A stretch of DNA of 64,000 nt from Prorocentrum cordatum (taxonomy: Eukaryota; Sar; Dinophyceae; Prorocentrales; Prorocentraceae): assembly GCA_963575745.1 (NCBI GenBank), contig CAUYUJ010005614.1, forward strand, positions 482,898 through 546,897. Direction: 5' to 3'. Shown in pieces: positions 28,958-39,511 of the stretch (positions are counted from its first letter, which is position 1; each line of letters starts with the position of its first letter). The notes below the pieces were generated by a model. That model saw only the letters and a list, made by a program, of their open reading frames with translations. It did no database searches and had not been told where the DNA came from. The position numbers and the translations under genes were made by a program.

Positions 28958-29138
28958 TTCGTAGGGTCCAAAAGCCGAGAGCGGAGAGACTCTCCGGAAT
29001 GGGAAATCTTTTCTGGAAAGCTGATCGAGGCCTCGCGAAGCGCCGCGAAAGCGCTGCCAGACACGCTTCCACGCCTGCCTGCACTCGTGCAGGCACGCGT
29101 GGGCGCGTGCCCGAAGCGCTCCTAGATCCGCTGCGGAG

Positions 29139-29485
29139 TACCTCGTACAGCTCCTCAGCAAAGAGCCAAGAAGAATTTGAGCAGGTGGAGCCAGTAGGCC
29201 GACCGACCTTAAGAGACAACCTGGTAGCTTTCGCGGCGAGCAGAGAAGAAGGTAGGGGAGTGGCTTACGGGCGTGTATCAGTCGGATTATTAGGTTCGTA
29301 GACCTAATGATACTATTCAATCGCTCGAAGAAACCAACTTTATGAAAACCAACAAATCGTGATTGCTCGAGTGTTTCGGCTCTGGCTTCAGAAACTTCTT
29401 TCATGTGTTACGAGAGCGCTGTGCAGAAGAGAGCTCTACGAGATGCCCAGCGGTAACTTGGTTGACATTTAACCGCCCGTTCCAG
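29139..29485 (+). mobile_element. Complete family A element in inverted orientation (347 bp)
   Basis: It begins TACCTCGTACAGCTCCTC (the reverse of an A terminus) and ends with the inverted hairpin GGTAACTTGGTTGAC...CCGTTCCAG. The flanks GCTGCGGAG and TTTCACAGGCC match an uninterrupted C interior (GCTGCGACGTTTCACAAG). Confidence 0.75.
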
Positions 29486-29589
29486 TTTCACAGGCCACTG
29501 CGAAGATCCTGGACGAATAATGGGCTGCTGGCAGGCACCACGACTGTCCGGCATCTAATCTAACTGGGAACCGGCGGCAAACCGTCAAG

Positions 29590-31811
29590 GCCGGTTCGAG
29601 CTCCCATGAGAGCAGGCCTAAACACAAAGAACCTAAGCAGCGAAGCTGCAAAGATTAAAGCAGAGGTGCATCAACAGCGAAGCTGTACAGATATGCACAA
29701 GACTGCAAGTATACGCGAAAACAACTAAAAATGTAAAGAGGAATAGAAGCAGTGAGAGACCATACAGTAACCACTGGTTTATACAGCGATTACCGTCTCA
29801 ACACCACTGAGAATGTACAAGAGATTAAAGGTCAGAATGCAGGTAAGAAAGTGAAACAAAGTGAAAATCAGCGAGTACTATCAAAGCAAGTGGCCTATGC
29901 ACCTGCCCCGATAGGAGCTGCCCCAATCCTCTTATGAGACCAGTCAGCGCATCTAACTTTGCCGAACGTCTTCCCAGATCCTCGGCCCATCACGTCTTAG
30001 ACGAGAAACGACCGACTCAAGAAAATCATTCATGAGCTCTTCATCGTGGAAAGCACCATCCCAGGCCTCGCTGCACTGCAAAGCATGCCACACCGTGACC
30101 CGATTGTTGCAGCAACTCCTCCACCGTCCACCACATCCCCGCGGAAGTGACTCTATACAGGAAACGGAGTTTACACCGAGCTCCTCATCCCAGCCCGCTG
30201 CAACCAGACAGCCCTCAAAGTACGAGATATCCGCATGGGAGTAGCCACTGCCCAGAAGACGTTGAGGCATATTCAACTCTTGGAATGTGTGGGGGTCCGT
30301 GTATATAAGAGGTTTACTGTCTGGAGCACTGCTACAGAGCGCCTCGGGATCCAAACCACATTGCCACTGTTGCCAGGCGGAGGCAATAGCCTGCCTGTCC
30401 GTAACAATCGGCCGTTCAAAACAATATTTTCTGATCCGCAGGTTTGTTGGCACGAGCTCCACTGCTGTTTCAACATCAACCATTGCGTCAGGTGCTCGAT
30501 TGTGCTGCAAGTCATCCTCATCCTCTTCCATCACCTCCTTCTCCTGCAAATCCACCTTAGCAACTGCCGTGGAAACTTCATGAACATAATCCTCCTCCGC
30601 CACCCCCACCAGCTCCATCTCCGCAACTGCAGAACTCCCAACCACAGAATCTGACCGAATCCTGTGGTCAGCCTCCGTTGAACTCCCAACTGCAACAGCA
30701 GAACTCCCAGTCAGAGAACTCCCTACTGCATCAGCTGAACTCCAAACCGCGGTACTCCCAACTGCAGAACTCCCAGCTGTTGAACCCCCAACTGCATCAA
30801 CAACTGCATCAGCGGAACTCCGAACTGTGGAACTTCCTACTGCACTCCGAACTGTGGAACTCCCGACTGCCCTGGAACTCCCAACTGCAGAAGCATCACC
30901 CTGATCAGCGCGCACTCGATGACACTCCTCCTTCTCCTCCTCACCAACAAAGAGAGCACAAAGATCAGTCTGAGTCCCACACGCAATGTGAACACAGGGA
31001 TCTGTCTGAGTCCCACAATCGGAACACTGCGAACACAAAGAGTTGCCAGCCAATTCAACAGCATCCATATCAGTCTGTGTTCCACAAGTGTCCTCAACCC
31101 ATTCCTCTTCCTGGGAATCGTCCGAGCAGAAATTCCGATAATATCTGGGCGCGCAAATGCCCGCGCGAACAAGGTACGACGGATCTGGCCCCCGAGCCGT
31201 GGACCACAAACGATACCTGACACGTTTTGCCCGCAGGCGGCGCAACTTCGATTGAGAAACTTTGACACCATGCCCATACAGCTGGTCTCGCTCATGCAGG
31301 CGAGACTCACCTCCGTACGAAGGGCGAACACGGCAATATAGATCACTAACACACACTTCGACCGTAGACAAACGAGCAGACAAGCAAGCGAGAAACTCGG
31401 AAGTAAACAACGCCGTATCTGTCCAATCTGAAGCAACAAAATCCGCGCCTGACAATTCAGATGGAACAAACTCCATATATAAAACGTGGACTCGCTCAAC
31501 AAGAAGAAGGCAAATCACAAGCAATAACTAGATGGACAGTTGAGATAACCAAGGAAAATGCTGTTCCAACGATACTCCGACAATCTCAACAATAATGTGC
31601 ACTCCGACGACAATGGGCGTGGACAGGCCTTCGTCAATCAATGTAGTGTATGGTACTCCAACAATCAATGAGAGTGTACGGTACTCAGGCAAAACAGACA
31701 CTGAAGCACCGTGTACGGTAAAGAGAACCAAACACCAGGCACGGCACAATGCCGCTCGAGGAGGCCTCCGACGGGCCAGGTCGCCGCTGAGAGCCCGAGG
31801 AGGGACAGCAG
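29590..31811 (-). mobile_element. Insert carrying the CGTQTD gene (copy 2)
   Basis: Loop sequence CCGTCAAGG lies on the left and GCAACCTGATCACC on the right. The right two thirds duplicate the insert at 23706-26103. The left part has its own 3' end with GCAGCGAAGCTGC (29637) and ACAGCGAAGCTGT (29672), plus one copy of the GAGAC...GTCTC segment (29755-29800). Confidence 0.7.
29953..31476 (-). CDS. Unknown protein with three CGTQTD motifs (copy 2)
   Basis: The ORF has 507 codons from the ATG at 31476, which aligns with the start used in copy 1. The N-terminal about 240 residues are nearly identical to copy 1, including three C-GTQTD motifs and the basic KLRRLRAKRVRYRLW segment. The Ser/Val repeats are longer or reshuffled. 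The C-terminus is unrelated to copy 1: PLIYTDPHTFQELNMPQRLL, a Cys-rich stretch (SCIESLPRGCGGRWRSCC) and an acidic end. The two genes therefore share a 5' half and have exchanged 3' ends. No known domain is recognised. The frame is intact despite lying in a mobile insert, which argues for recent movement or selection. Confidence 0.7.
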   Translation of the reverse strand: MEFVPSELSGADFVASDWTDTALFTSEFLACLSARLSTVEVCVSDLYCRVRPSYGGESRLHERDQLYGHGVKVSQSKLRRLRAKRVRYRLWSTARGPDPSYLVRAGICAPRYYRNFCSDDSQEEEWVEDTCGTQTDMDAVELAGNSLCSQCSDCGTQTDPCVHIACGTQTDLCALFVGEEEKEECHRVRADQGDASAVGSSRAVGSSTVRSAVGSSTVRSSADAVVDAVGGSTAGSSAVGSTAVWSSADAVGSSLTGSSAVAVGSSTEADHRIRSDSVVGSSAVAEMELVGVAEEDYVHEVSTAVAKVDLQEKEVMEEDEDDLQHNRAPDAMVDVETAVELVPTNLRIRKYCFERPIVTDRQAIASAWQQWQCGLDPEALCSSAPDSKPLIYTDPHTFQELNMPQRLLGSGYSHADISYFEGCLVAAGWDEELGVNSVSCIESLPRGCGGRWRSCCNNRVTVWHALQCSEAWDGAFHDEELMNDFLESVVSRLRRDGPRIWEDVRQS

Positions 31812-32264
31812 CAACCTGATCACCGCCGGGAACCTCGTAGAGCTCCTTGAGCCAGGGGCCCTCGTAGAGCTCTTTTCTTACACGGCGCTCCTCGGTAAGC
31901 ATGGAGAAAGCGTCTAGAGCAAGACCTGAGAAACTCGAAAAAACACGTTTTTCTGTTTTTATCCGAAGACAGTTCCCCCAAGTGTTTCAATAGTAATACT
32001 GCACCTATGGGCCTAAAAATTTTACTGGCGGACGCGCCATAACCCACTACAGGTGCGAAGAATCTGCTTTCTCAAAAGGAATTGTCAAAAAAATCCTTCA
32101 ATGCTTCGCAAAACCACCCAAAAGTTACCACTTTGTCCTTTCTGGCCGGGTCGGCCAACTAGCTCCACCCCGCGCCGGAATTCCTCTAGCTCATCGATGC
32201 CGAAGAGCTCTACCAGGTAAACCCTGTAACTCTCAGAAAGCTCTCCGGGAAAAAAAAGTCAAGA

Positions 32265-35200
32265 CTGGGCGCCGGCGGTAAACCGTCAACCTTTCTTACC
32301 GCCGGGGGACTCGTAGAGCTTCCTGACCATGTATTATGTTAGGAAAAAAACGGAGAACGATTTGTTTTTAAGGCCGAGCTGATAGCAGATTGATCTCAGG
32401 CGGCTAGTGATATCCCATTGCTGTGCTGAGAGGAAGTAGCAGAGTAGGAATCCGTTTTTGGCGTCTGCGTTCACAACAGACTCAAACCAAGCGTCTAAAT
32501 GCTTCACGCCTCACGATTTCCTTCTGATTTTTCGGCCGCTCGAGTTCAGTGAAGAAAGTCACCATTATTTGGAAAAAGAAGATCAGTCGAATACGAATAA
32601 TTTTGTGAACTTTACTCGGATAGCAGACCGAGTTCAGACCTCTCGATGCAACAGACGAACGCTCCTGATGCTTCTGGATCGGTTTCTGTGCGCACCAGCT
32701 TTGTAGCTCTCCTACAGCCCGAGTTACGTGCGAAAACCGACGGCACCTCTCAAAATGACTCGAACGATACGAATAGGTTCGCAGACCTAGCTCGAGTAGC
32801 AAACCCATTTCAGGCCTCTGGATGCAACGGACGAACGCGCCTGATCAGTCTGCATCGGTTTCTGTGCGTATCAGCTCTGCAGCTCCCCTAGAGATCGAAT
32901 AAAGTACAGAAATCCGACAATCTCTATAGAAATGACTCGAGCGATACGAATAGTTTTGCGGACTTAGCTCGAGTAGCAGACCAAGTTCAAACCTCTGCAT
33001 GCGACAGGCGAACGCGTTTGACGTCTACGAATCGGTTTCTGTGATTACCAGCCCTGTAGCCCCCCTACAGCTCGAGTAAAGTACAGAAAACCGACAGCAC
33101 CTCTCAAGATGACTCGAACAATACGAACAATTTGGCGGACCTAGCTCGAGCAGCAGACCGAGTTCAGACCTCTGGATTCCACAGACAAACACCGCGTGTC
33201 AAGATGACCCGAAACGGCCGATCCCGCCGCAGTGCTTTTCACAGTAAAAGGTACCCGATCGAGCTGAGATCAAGACGGCGAGCGGGAATAAGATCGAATA
33301 TCACGGAAAAAAATACTAGAGCTCAAACGAATGGCTGAATTTCGAGAACGAAATTTTCAACCTACCAAAAGTCACCAAAAGGTCCGTCGAGATGTTTCTT
33401 GCCAACTAGCTCTCCAGCGCCCCGGAACTGGGCGCCGGCGGTGAACCGTCAACCTTCCTTATCGCCGGGGGACTCGTAGAGCTTCCTGACAATATATGAT
33501 GTGGAGAAAAAATGCAGAGAACGAATAGTTTTTCAGCCCAAGCGATTTCAGACCTCTCGATGCAACAGCCGAACGCCCCCGATGTTTCTGGATTGTCTTC
33601 TTCGCGAGCTCTGTGGCTCTCCTACAGCCCGAGACACGTGCGTAAATCGACAGCACCTCTCAAGATAACTCTAACAGTACGAATAGTTCGGCAACCCAGC
33701 TCGAGTATCAAAGCGAGTTCAGACCTCTGAATGCGACAGGCGGACGCGTCTGATGTCTGCGAATCGACTTCTGTGATAAGCCCCAGCCCGAGTTAAGTGC
33801 AGAAAACCGACAGCACCTCTGAGGATGACTCGAACAATACAATAGTTTCGCGGACCTAGTTCGGGCAGCAGACCGAGTTCCGAGCTCTGGATTCGACAGG
33901 CGGACGCGCCTGATGTCTTCAAATCGATTCATGTGACTACCAGCACTGTAGCCCCCCCCAGCCCGAGTTTAGCACAGACAACCGAGAGCACTTCTCAAGA
34001 TGACTCGAACAATACAAATAGTTTCGCGATTCTAGATCGGGCAGCAGACCGAGTTCAGAGCTCTGGATTCAACAGACAAATGCGACTGATGATTATGAAT
34101 CGCTTTCTGTAAGTATCAGCTCTGCAGCTGTCCTATAGCTCGAGTTAAGTACAGAAAACCGAGAGCGTCTGTCAAGATGACTCGAATAATACGAATAGGT
34201 TTGCAGACCTAGCTCGGCTAGCAGACCGAGTTCAGACCTCTAGATTCAACAGGCGAACGCGCCTGATCATTCTGAAACGATGAGCTGTGCTTACCAGCTC
34301 TGTAGCTGTGCTAAAGCTCGAGTTATGTTCAGAAAACCGTCATCGCGTGTCAAGATGACTTGAAACGGCCGATCCCGCCTGCCTGCTTTTTGGCAGTAAA
34401 AAGTACCCGATCGAGCTGAGATCAAGACAGCGAGCGGGAATAAGATCGAATATCACGGGAAAAAATACTAGAGCTTTAACAAATGTTCATTTTGCGAACA
34501 TAATTTTCAACCGACCAAAAGTCACCAAAAGGTCCGTCGAGATTTTTCTTGCCAACTAGCTCTCCAGCGCCCCGGAATTACTGGGCGCCGGCGGTAAACC
34601 GTTAACCTGGCTAACGCCGGGGACCTCGTAGAGCTCTTTTCTTGCCCAGCTCCTCGGAACGCGAGCCAAAAAACTCTAACAAATCGATCGCATACAAATA
34701 TTTTTACGGACTTAGCTCGAGAAGCAGACTCCGTTCAGAGCTCTAGATGCTTCAGCAAAACGCCCTTGATGATTATGTATTGGTTTCTGTGCGTACCACC
34801 TCTATAGCTGTGCTACAGCTAGAGTTAAGTGCAGAATACTGACAGCGCCTCTAAAGAGAACTTAAGAAATACGAACAGTGTTGTGGACCTAGCTCGACTA
34901 GTAGAACGAGTTCAGGCCTCTCGATGCAACAGACGCAAGCGCCTGGTGATACTGAATCAGTTTATGTGCGTACCAGCTCTGTAGCTCCTCTCACTCTTGA
35001 GTTGAGTACAAAACCGGCATCACTGGTGAAGATGACTGGAATAACACAAATAGTTTTACGGACCTAGCTCGAGTAGCAGACCGAATTCAGGCCTCTGGAT
35101 GCAACAGGCGAACGCGCCTGATCATTATGAATCGGTTTCTGTAAGTATCAGCTCTGTAGCTCTCGAAATCGCGCCCCAGAAATACTCTGAAGCTTCCAGC

Positions 35201-35281
35201 AGTAACTTGCTAAGGGAAGCTCTTCGAGTTATTACTCTTAAGCTTCCAGCAACAACTTGCTAAGGGAAGCTCTACGAGTTA
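32265..35281 (-). mobile_element. Family B element interrupted by a second B element
   Basis: The start is CTGGGCGCCGGCGG at 32265. It is interrupted at 33427 after CCCCGGAA and resumes at 35232 with TTACTCTTAAGCTTCC, ending GAAGCTCTACGAGTTA at 35281. The break and the resumption match the uninterrupted B sequence CCGGAATTACTCTTAAGC. Confidence 0.8.
33428..35231 (-). mobile_element. Nested family B element, itself interrupted at 34580
   Basis: The start is CTGGGCGCCGGCGGTGAACC at 33428. It is interrupted after GGAATTA (34580) and its remainder CTCTGAAGCTTCCAGC...GAGTTA closes at 35231. The interrupting A-type element (34581 to about 35180) has lost its own terminus. Confidence 0.75.
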
Positions 35282-35554
35282 CTTGGTAGCGTCCAAAACC
35301 CGGAGAGCGAAGAGACCGTCAGGGCTTGGAGAGCTGTGGGCGCTCCCCTGCAGCGCTTCTGAAGCGTTGCCAGGAACGCTTCCACACGCGCCTGCACGCG
35401 TGCAGGCACACGTGGACAGCGCCCCCGAACCCGCTGCAGGCACAAGCAACTTGCTGCGGGGAACGTGGAGCGCCGTGGAGGAGCTGCTGGCAGGCACCAC
35501 CACCGTCCGGCTTCTAATCTTAAACCCTCTAGCTCTCAGAGAGCTCTCCGGGAA
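35282..35554 (-). mobile_element. Family C element (273 bp)
   Basis: It begins CTTGGTAGCGTCCAAAACCC and ends GAGAGCTCTCCGGGAA. The inner inverted repeat CCGGAGAGC/GCTCTCCGG is present. It holds AGCGCTTCTGAAGCG and part of the long palindrome. Confidence 0.75.
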
Positions 35555-37142
35555 CTTTCTCCGTTCTGGTCTGGCCAGCGAACTCGCTCCACCCCGCGCG
35601 AAATTCCTCTGGCTTATTAATTTCGAGGAGCTCTATGGCATTAGCACTCTTGGCGTCCAAAAGCCGGTGAGCAAAGAGAACACACACCGGAAAGCTTTCT
35701 TGGCGAGCCCTCGGCCGCTCTCGTGACGTGCTTCCGGCGCTCTGGGACGCTCTCCTGCAGCGCTTCTGAAGCGCTGCCAGGAACCCTTCCACGCGTGCCT
35801 GCCCGCGTGCAGGCACGCGTGGACGCGTGCCGGAAGCTCCCCCGGACCCGCTGCCGGAACGGGCGAGGCGCTGCGGGGATCGTGGAGCGGCAGAGATGGG
35901 CTGCCGGCGGGCACCACACCACCGTCCGGCCAATAATTTAAAACCCTCTAGCTCTCAGAGATCTCTCCGGGAACTTGGTAGCGTCCAAAACTGGGAACCG
36001 GCGGTAAACCGTCAACCAGGTTACCGCCGGGGCCCTCGTGGAGCTCTTTTCTCACACGACGCTCCTCGGTAAGCATGAAGAAAGCGTCTAGAGCAAGACC
36101 TGAGAAACTCGAAAAATCACGTTTTTCTGTTTTTATCCAACGTCGGTTCCTCCAAGTGTTTCAATAGTAATACTGCACCTATGGGCCTGAAAATTTTACT
36201 GGCGGACGCGCCATAACCCACGCTCAGTTCCCGGAAGTCAACTCACGAGAAAATGCATCGGCAGAGCTGAGCTGCTGTGAGATAGGAGTTCATATGCCAA
36301 TGCTTGGCGCAAAAATCTGCTTTCTGAAAATAAACTGTTGCATATCTTTCAATTTTTCAGAAAGCCGACCAAAAGTCACCAATTTGTCCGCCCCGGCCGG
36401 GTGGGCCAACTAGCTCCACCCCGCGCCGGAATTCCTCTAGCTCATCGATGGCGAAGAGCTCTACGAGGTATGATTATGTATCGGTTTCTGTGCGTACCAC
36501 CTCTGTAGCTGTGCTACAGCTAGAGTTAAGTGCAGAATACCGACAGCGCCTCTAAAGAGAACTTGAGAAATACGAATAGTGTTGTGGACCTAGCTCGACT
36601 AGCAGAACGAGTTCAGGCCTCTCGATGCAACAGACGCAAGCGCCTGGTGATACTGAATCAGTTTACGTGCGTACCAGCTCTGTAGCTCCTCTGAATCTTG
36701 AGTTGAGTACAGAAAACCGGCATCACTGGTGAAGATGACTTTTACGGACCTAGCTCGAGTAGCAGACCGAGTTCAGGCCTCTGGATGCAACAGGCGAACG
36801 CGCCTGATCATTCTGAATCGGTTTCTGTAAGTATCAGCTCTTGAGCTCTCGAAATCTCGAGTTAAGTACAGAAAACCGTGAACGCGTGTCAAGATGACTC
36901 GGAACGCAGTTGGTTCAAGCAAGTCTTTTGATAGTAATATTGCAGCTACGGACCTGAGAATTTAACTGGCAGACGCGGCATAACCCACTACACGTGAAAA
37001 AATACCGGTTTCTCAAAATCAATTATCAAATATCTTTCAAATCAAAGCAAAACCGACCCAAGGTTACCACATTGTCTCTTTTGGTCGGGTCGGCCAACTA
37101 GCTCCACCCCGCGCCGGAATTCCTGTAGCTCATCGATGCCGA
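35555..37142. repeat. Mosaic: A fragment, C element (35649-35972), complete A element (35991-36470), satellite, A interior
   Basis: 35555-35648 is an A interior plus a degenerate terminus. C is at about 35649-35972. The A element at 35991-36470 has both ends (CTGGGAACCGG...CTACGAGGTA). 36471-36900 is B-type satellite and 36901-37158 an A interior with terminus CTACAAAGTA. No gene. Confidence 0.6.
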
Positions 37143-38118
37143 CGAGCTCTACAAAGTATTTTTGGACTGCCAACGCGAAGTCGGTCCCTGGCTTCGCTCG
37201 GGAGAATTTTCGACGGAATGAACTAAGAATTTGTGAGGTAACTTCTGCAATGCCAAGCTTCGCTCTGCGCAAATAGCAGCCCAAACTAATTGTTAGAACT
37301 GCAAAATCGGCTGAGCCAGGCCGCGGAAGGAATGATCGCGTCCGTTTTCGACATTTCGCCAACTAGCTCCACCCTGTCGCCGAATTCCTCTAGCTCTTCT
37401 ACCATCAGAGCTCTACGAGGCACTGGAAGTGCAAGCAGACGCCTGAGAGAACTAGAAGTGCAAGCAGATAGCTTCTGATGGCATTTTCTTCAAAACTGGA
37501 AAATTGCGTTTTTGGACTGCCAACGTGAAGTCGGTCCCTGGCTTCGCTCGGGAGAATTTTTTCGACGAAATGAACTAAGAATTTCTGAGGTAACTTCTGT
37601 AATGCCAAGCTTCCCTCTGCAAAAATAACAGCCCAAACGAATTATTGGAACTGCAAAATTGGCTGAGCCAGGCCGCGGAAGGTATGATCGCGTTCATTTT
37701 CGACATTTCGCCAACTAGCTCCACCCTGTCGCCCAATTCCTCTAGCTCTTCTACCATCAGAGCTCTACGAGGCACTAGAAGTGCAAGCAGACGTCTGAGA
37801 TAACTAGAAGTGCAAGCAGATAGCGTATGTTGGCATGTTCTGCAAAACTGGAAAATTGCATTTTTGAACTGCCAACGTGAAGTCGGTCCCTGGCTTCGCT
37901 CGGAAGAATTTTTCGACGGAATGAACTAAGAATTTGTGAGGTAACTTCTGTAATGCCAAGCTTCGCTCTGCGCAAATAGCAGCCCAAACTAATTGTTAGA
38001 ACTGCAAAATCGGCTGAGCCAGGCCGCGGAAGCTGTCCGTTTTCGACATTTCGCCAACTAGCTCCACCCTGTCGCCGAATTCTTCTAGCTCTCCTACCAC
38101 CAGAGCTCTACGAGGCAC
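37143..38118 (-). repeat. Three tandem copies of a family A variant (about 352-bp unit)
   Basis: The unit containing TTTGGACTGCCAACG(C/T)GAAGTC starts at about 37159, about 37510 and about 37862. Each ends with an A-like terminus modified to ACCA(T/C)CAGAGCTCTACGAGGCA. The copies are about 95% alike, so the array is recent. The short frames inside show no recognisable domain. Confidence 0.85.
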
Positions 38119-39121
38119 CCGGAGAGCAAAGGGCAAACGCACCAGAAAGCTTTCCTAGCGGCCCCTCCAACGCTCTCGTAAAGCTCTTCTGACGCTCTCG
38201 GAAGCTCCCCTGCAGCGCCGCTGTAGCGCTGCCGGAAACACTTCCACGCGGGCCTGCACGCGTGTAGGCGCGCGTGGAAGCTTGCCAGAAGCTCTCCCGG
38301 ACCCGTCGCCGGCTCGCCGGAGTGTCTGTGGAGCGCCGCGGAGGAGCTCCTGGCGGGCACTCCCACCGTCCGGCTTCTAATCTTAAACCCTCTAGCTCTC
38401 AGCGAGCTCTCCGGGAAAAACCGACGAAAAGTTAACACTTTGTCCGCCCGGGCCGGGCGGTCGAACTAGCTCCACCCCGCGCCGGAACGGGCGCCGGCGG
38501 TAAACCATCAACCTTTCTCACCGCCGGGGGACTCGTAGAGCTTCCTAACCATATATAATGTCAAAAAATTGCAGAGACGAATAGTTTTTCAGCCTGAGCG
38601 ATTTCAGACCTCTGGATGCAACAGCCGAACGCCCCTCATGCTTCTGGATCGTTTTCTGTGCGCACAAGCTCCGTTGCTGTCCTACAGCCCGAGTTACGTG
38701 CGAAAATCGACAGCATCTCTCAAGATCACTCGAACAATACAAATAGTTTCGCGAATCTAACTCGAGTATCAGACTGAGTTCAGACCTCTAAATGCAACAG
38801 GCGGACGCGTCAGATGTCTCCGAATCGATAGCTGTGATTACCAACCCTGCAGCCCCCTTACAGCCCGAATTAAGTGCAGAAAACCGACAGCACCTCTGAA
38901 GATGACTCGAACAATACGAATAGTTTCGCGAACCTAGCTCGGGCAGCAGACCGAGTTCAGAGCTCTGAACGCGACAGGCGGACGCGCCTGATGTCTCCGA
39001 ATTGATTCCAGTGATTGCCAGCCCTGCAGCCCCCTTACAGCTCGAGTTAAGTGCAGACAACGGACAGCACACTCGAAGAATACGAATAGTTTTGTGGACC
39101 TAGCTCGGGCAGCACACCGAG
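38119..39121 (-). repeat. Family C unit, then a family B element start (38488)
   Basis: C-type sequence (GGAGAGCAAAGGGCAAACGC to GAGCTCTCCGGGAA) runs to about 38419, followed by an A interior. A B element starts at 38488 with a degenerate end (CGGGCGCCGGCGG), runs through satellite units, and is interrupted at 39121 by an inverted A element. Confidence 0.65.
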
Positions 39122-39511
39122 TACCTCGTAGAGCTCTTCGGCATCGATGAGCCTGAGGAATTCTGGCGCGGGGTGGAGCTAGTTGGCCGCCAGAAAGGAC
39201 AAAGTGATAACTTTTGGATGGTTTTGCGAAAAATTGAAGCATATTTGACAATTCATTTACAGAAAGCTAATTTTTCGCACCTGTAAACGACTATGAGGGC
39301 CTCTCTCTCTGAATATGAGCTCTGTAGGCGTGCTTTTACTATCAAAACACTTGGCGGAACCATCTTCATTTCGACACGCAAAACATTAATGTTTCTCTTT
39401 TTCGAGAAATGCTTCCAGAAGCTTTCTCTTTCGACTCTGAGTCTTGCGCGTAACAGAAGCTCTACGAGGTTCTCGGCGGTGACCAGGTTGACGGGCCACC
39501 GCCGGCGCCAG
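39122..39511 (+). mobile_element. Complete family A element in inverted orientation (390 bp)
   Basis: It begins TACCTCGTAGAGCTCTTCGG and ends GCCACCGCCGGCGCCAG. The flanks CACACCGAG and TTCTGAGCTCTGG join to restore the satellite sequence GACCGAGTTCAGAGCTCTGG. This copy fixes both termini of family A independently of tandem neighbours. Confidence 0.88.

Larger units (their letters stand above)
29564..32219 (-). mobile_element. Complete family A element with a 2.2-kb gene-bearing insert in its loop
   Basis: The hairpin left arm is at 29564-29589 and the right arm at about 31812-31830, with CCTCGTAGAGCTC after it and the terminus GAGCTCTACCAGGTA ending at 32219. The C-family flanks join precisely across it with no duplication. 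Confidence 0.85.
28958..32250 (-). mobile_element. Family C element interrupted by two family A elements
   Basis: The start is GTAGGGTCCAAAAGCCGAGAGC (consensus TTGGTAGCGTCC) and the end is CTCAGAAAGCTCTCCGGGA near 32250. Removing 29139-29485 and 29564-32219 restores a contiguous C unit: ...CTAATCTAA joins AACCCTGTAACTCTC exactly as in uninterrupted C copies such as 61024-61045. Confidence 0.75.

Noticed and set aside
29588-29605. tRNA-like B box (GGTTCGAGCTCC) suggesting a tRNA-derived SINE
   Set aside because: The match has an extra base, no A box lies at the right distance, and the corresponding site in the other copy differs. No cloverleaf could be drawn.
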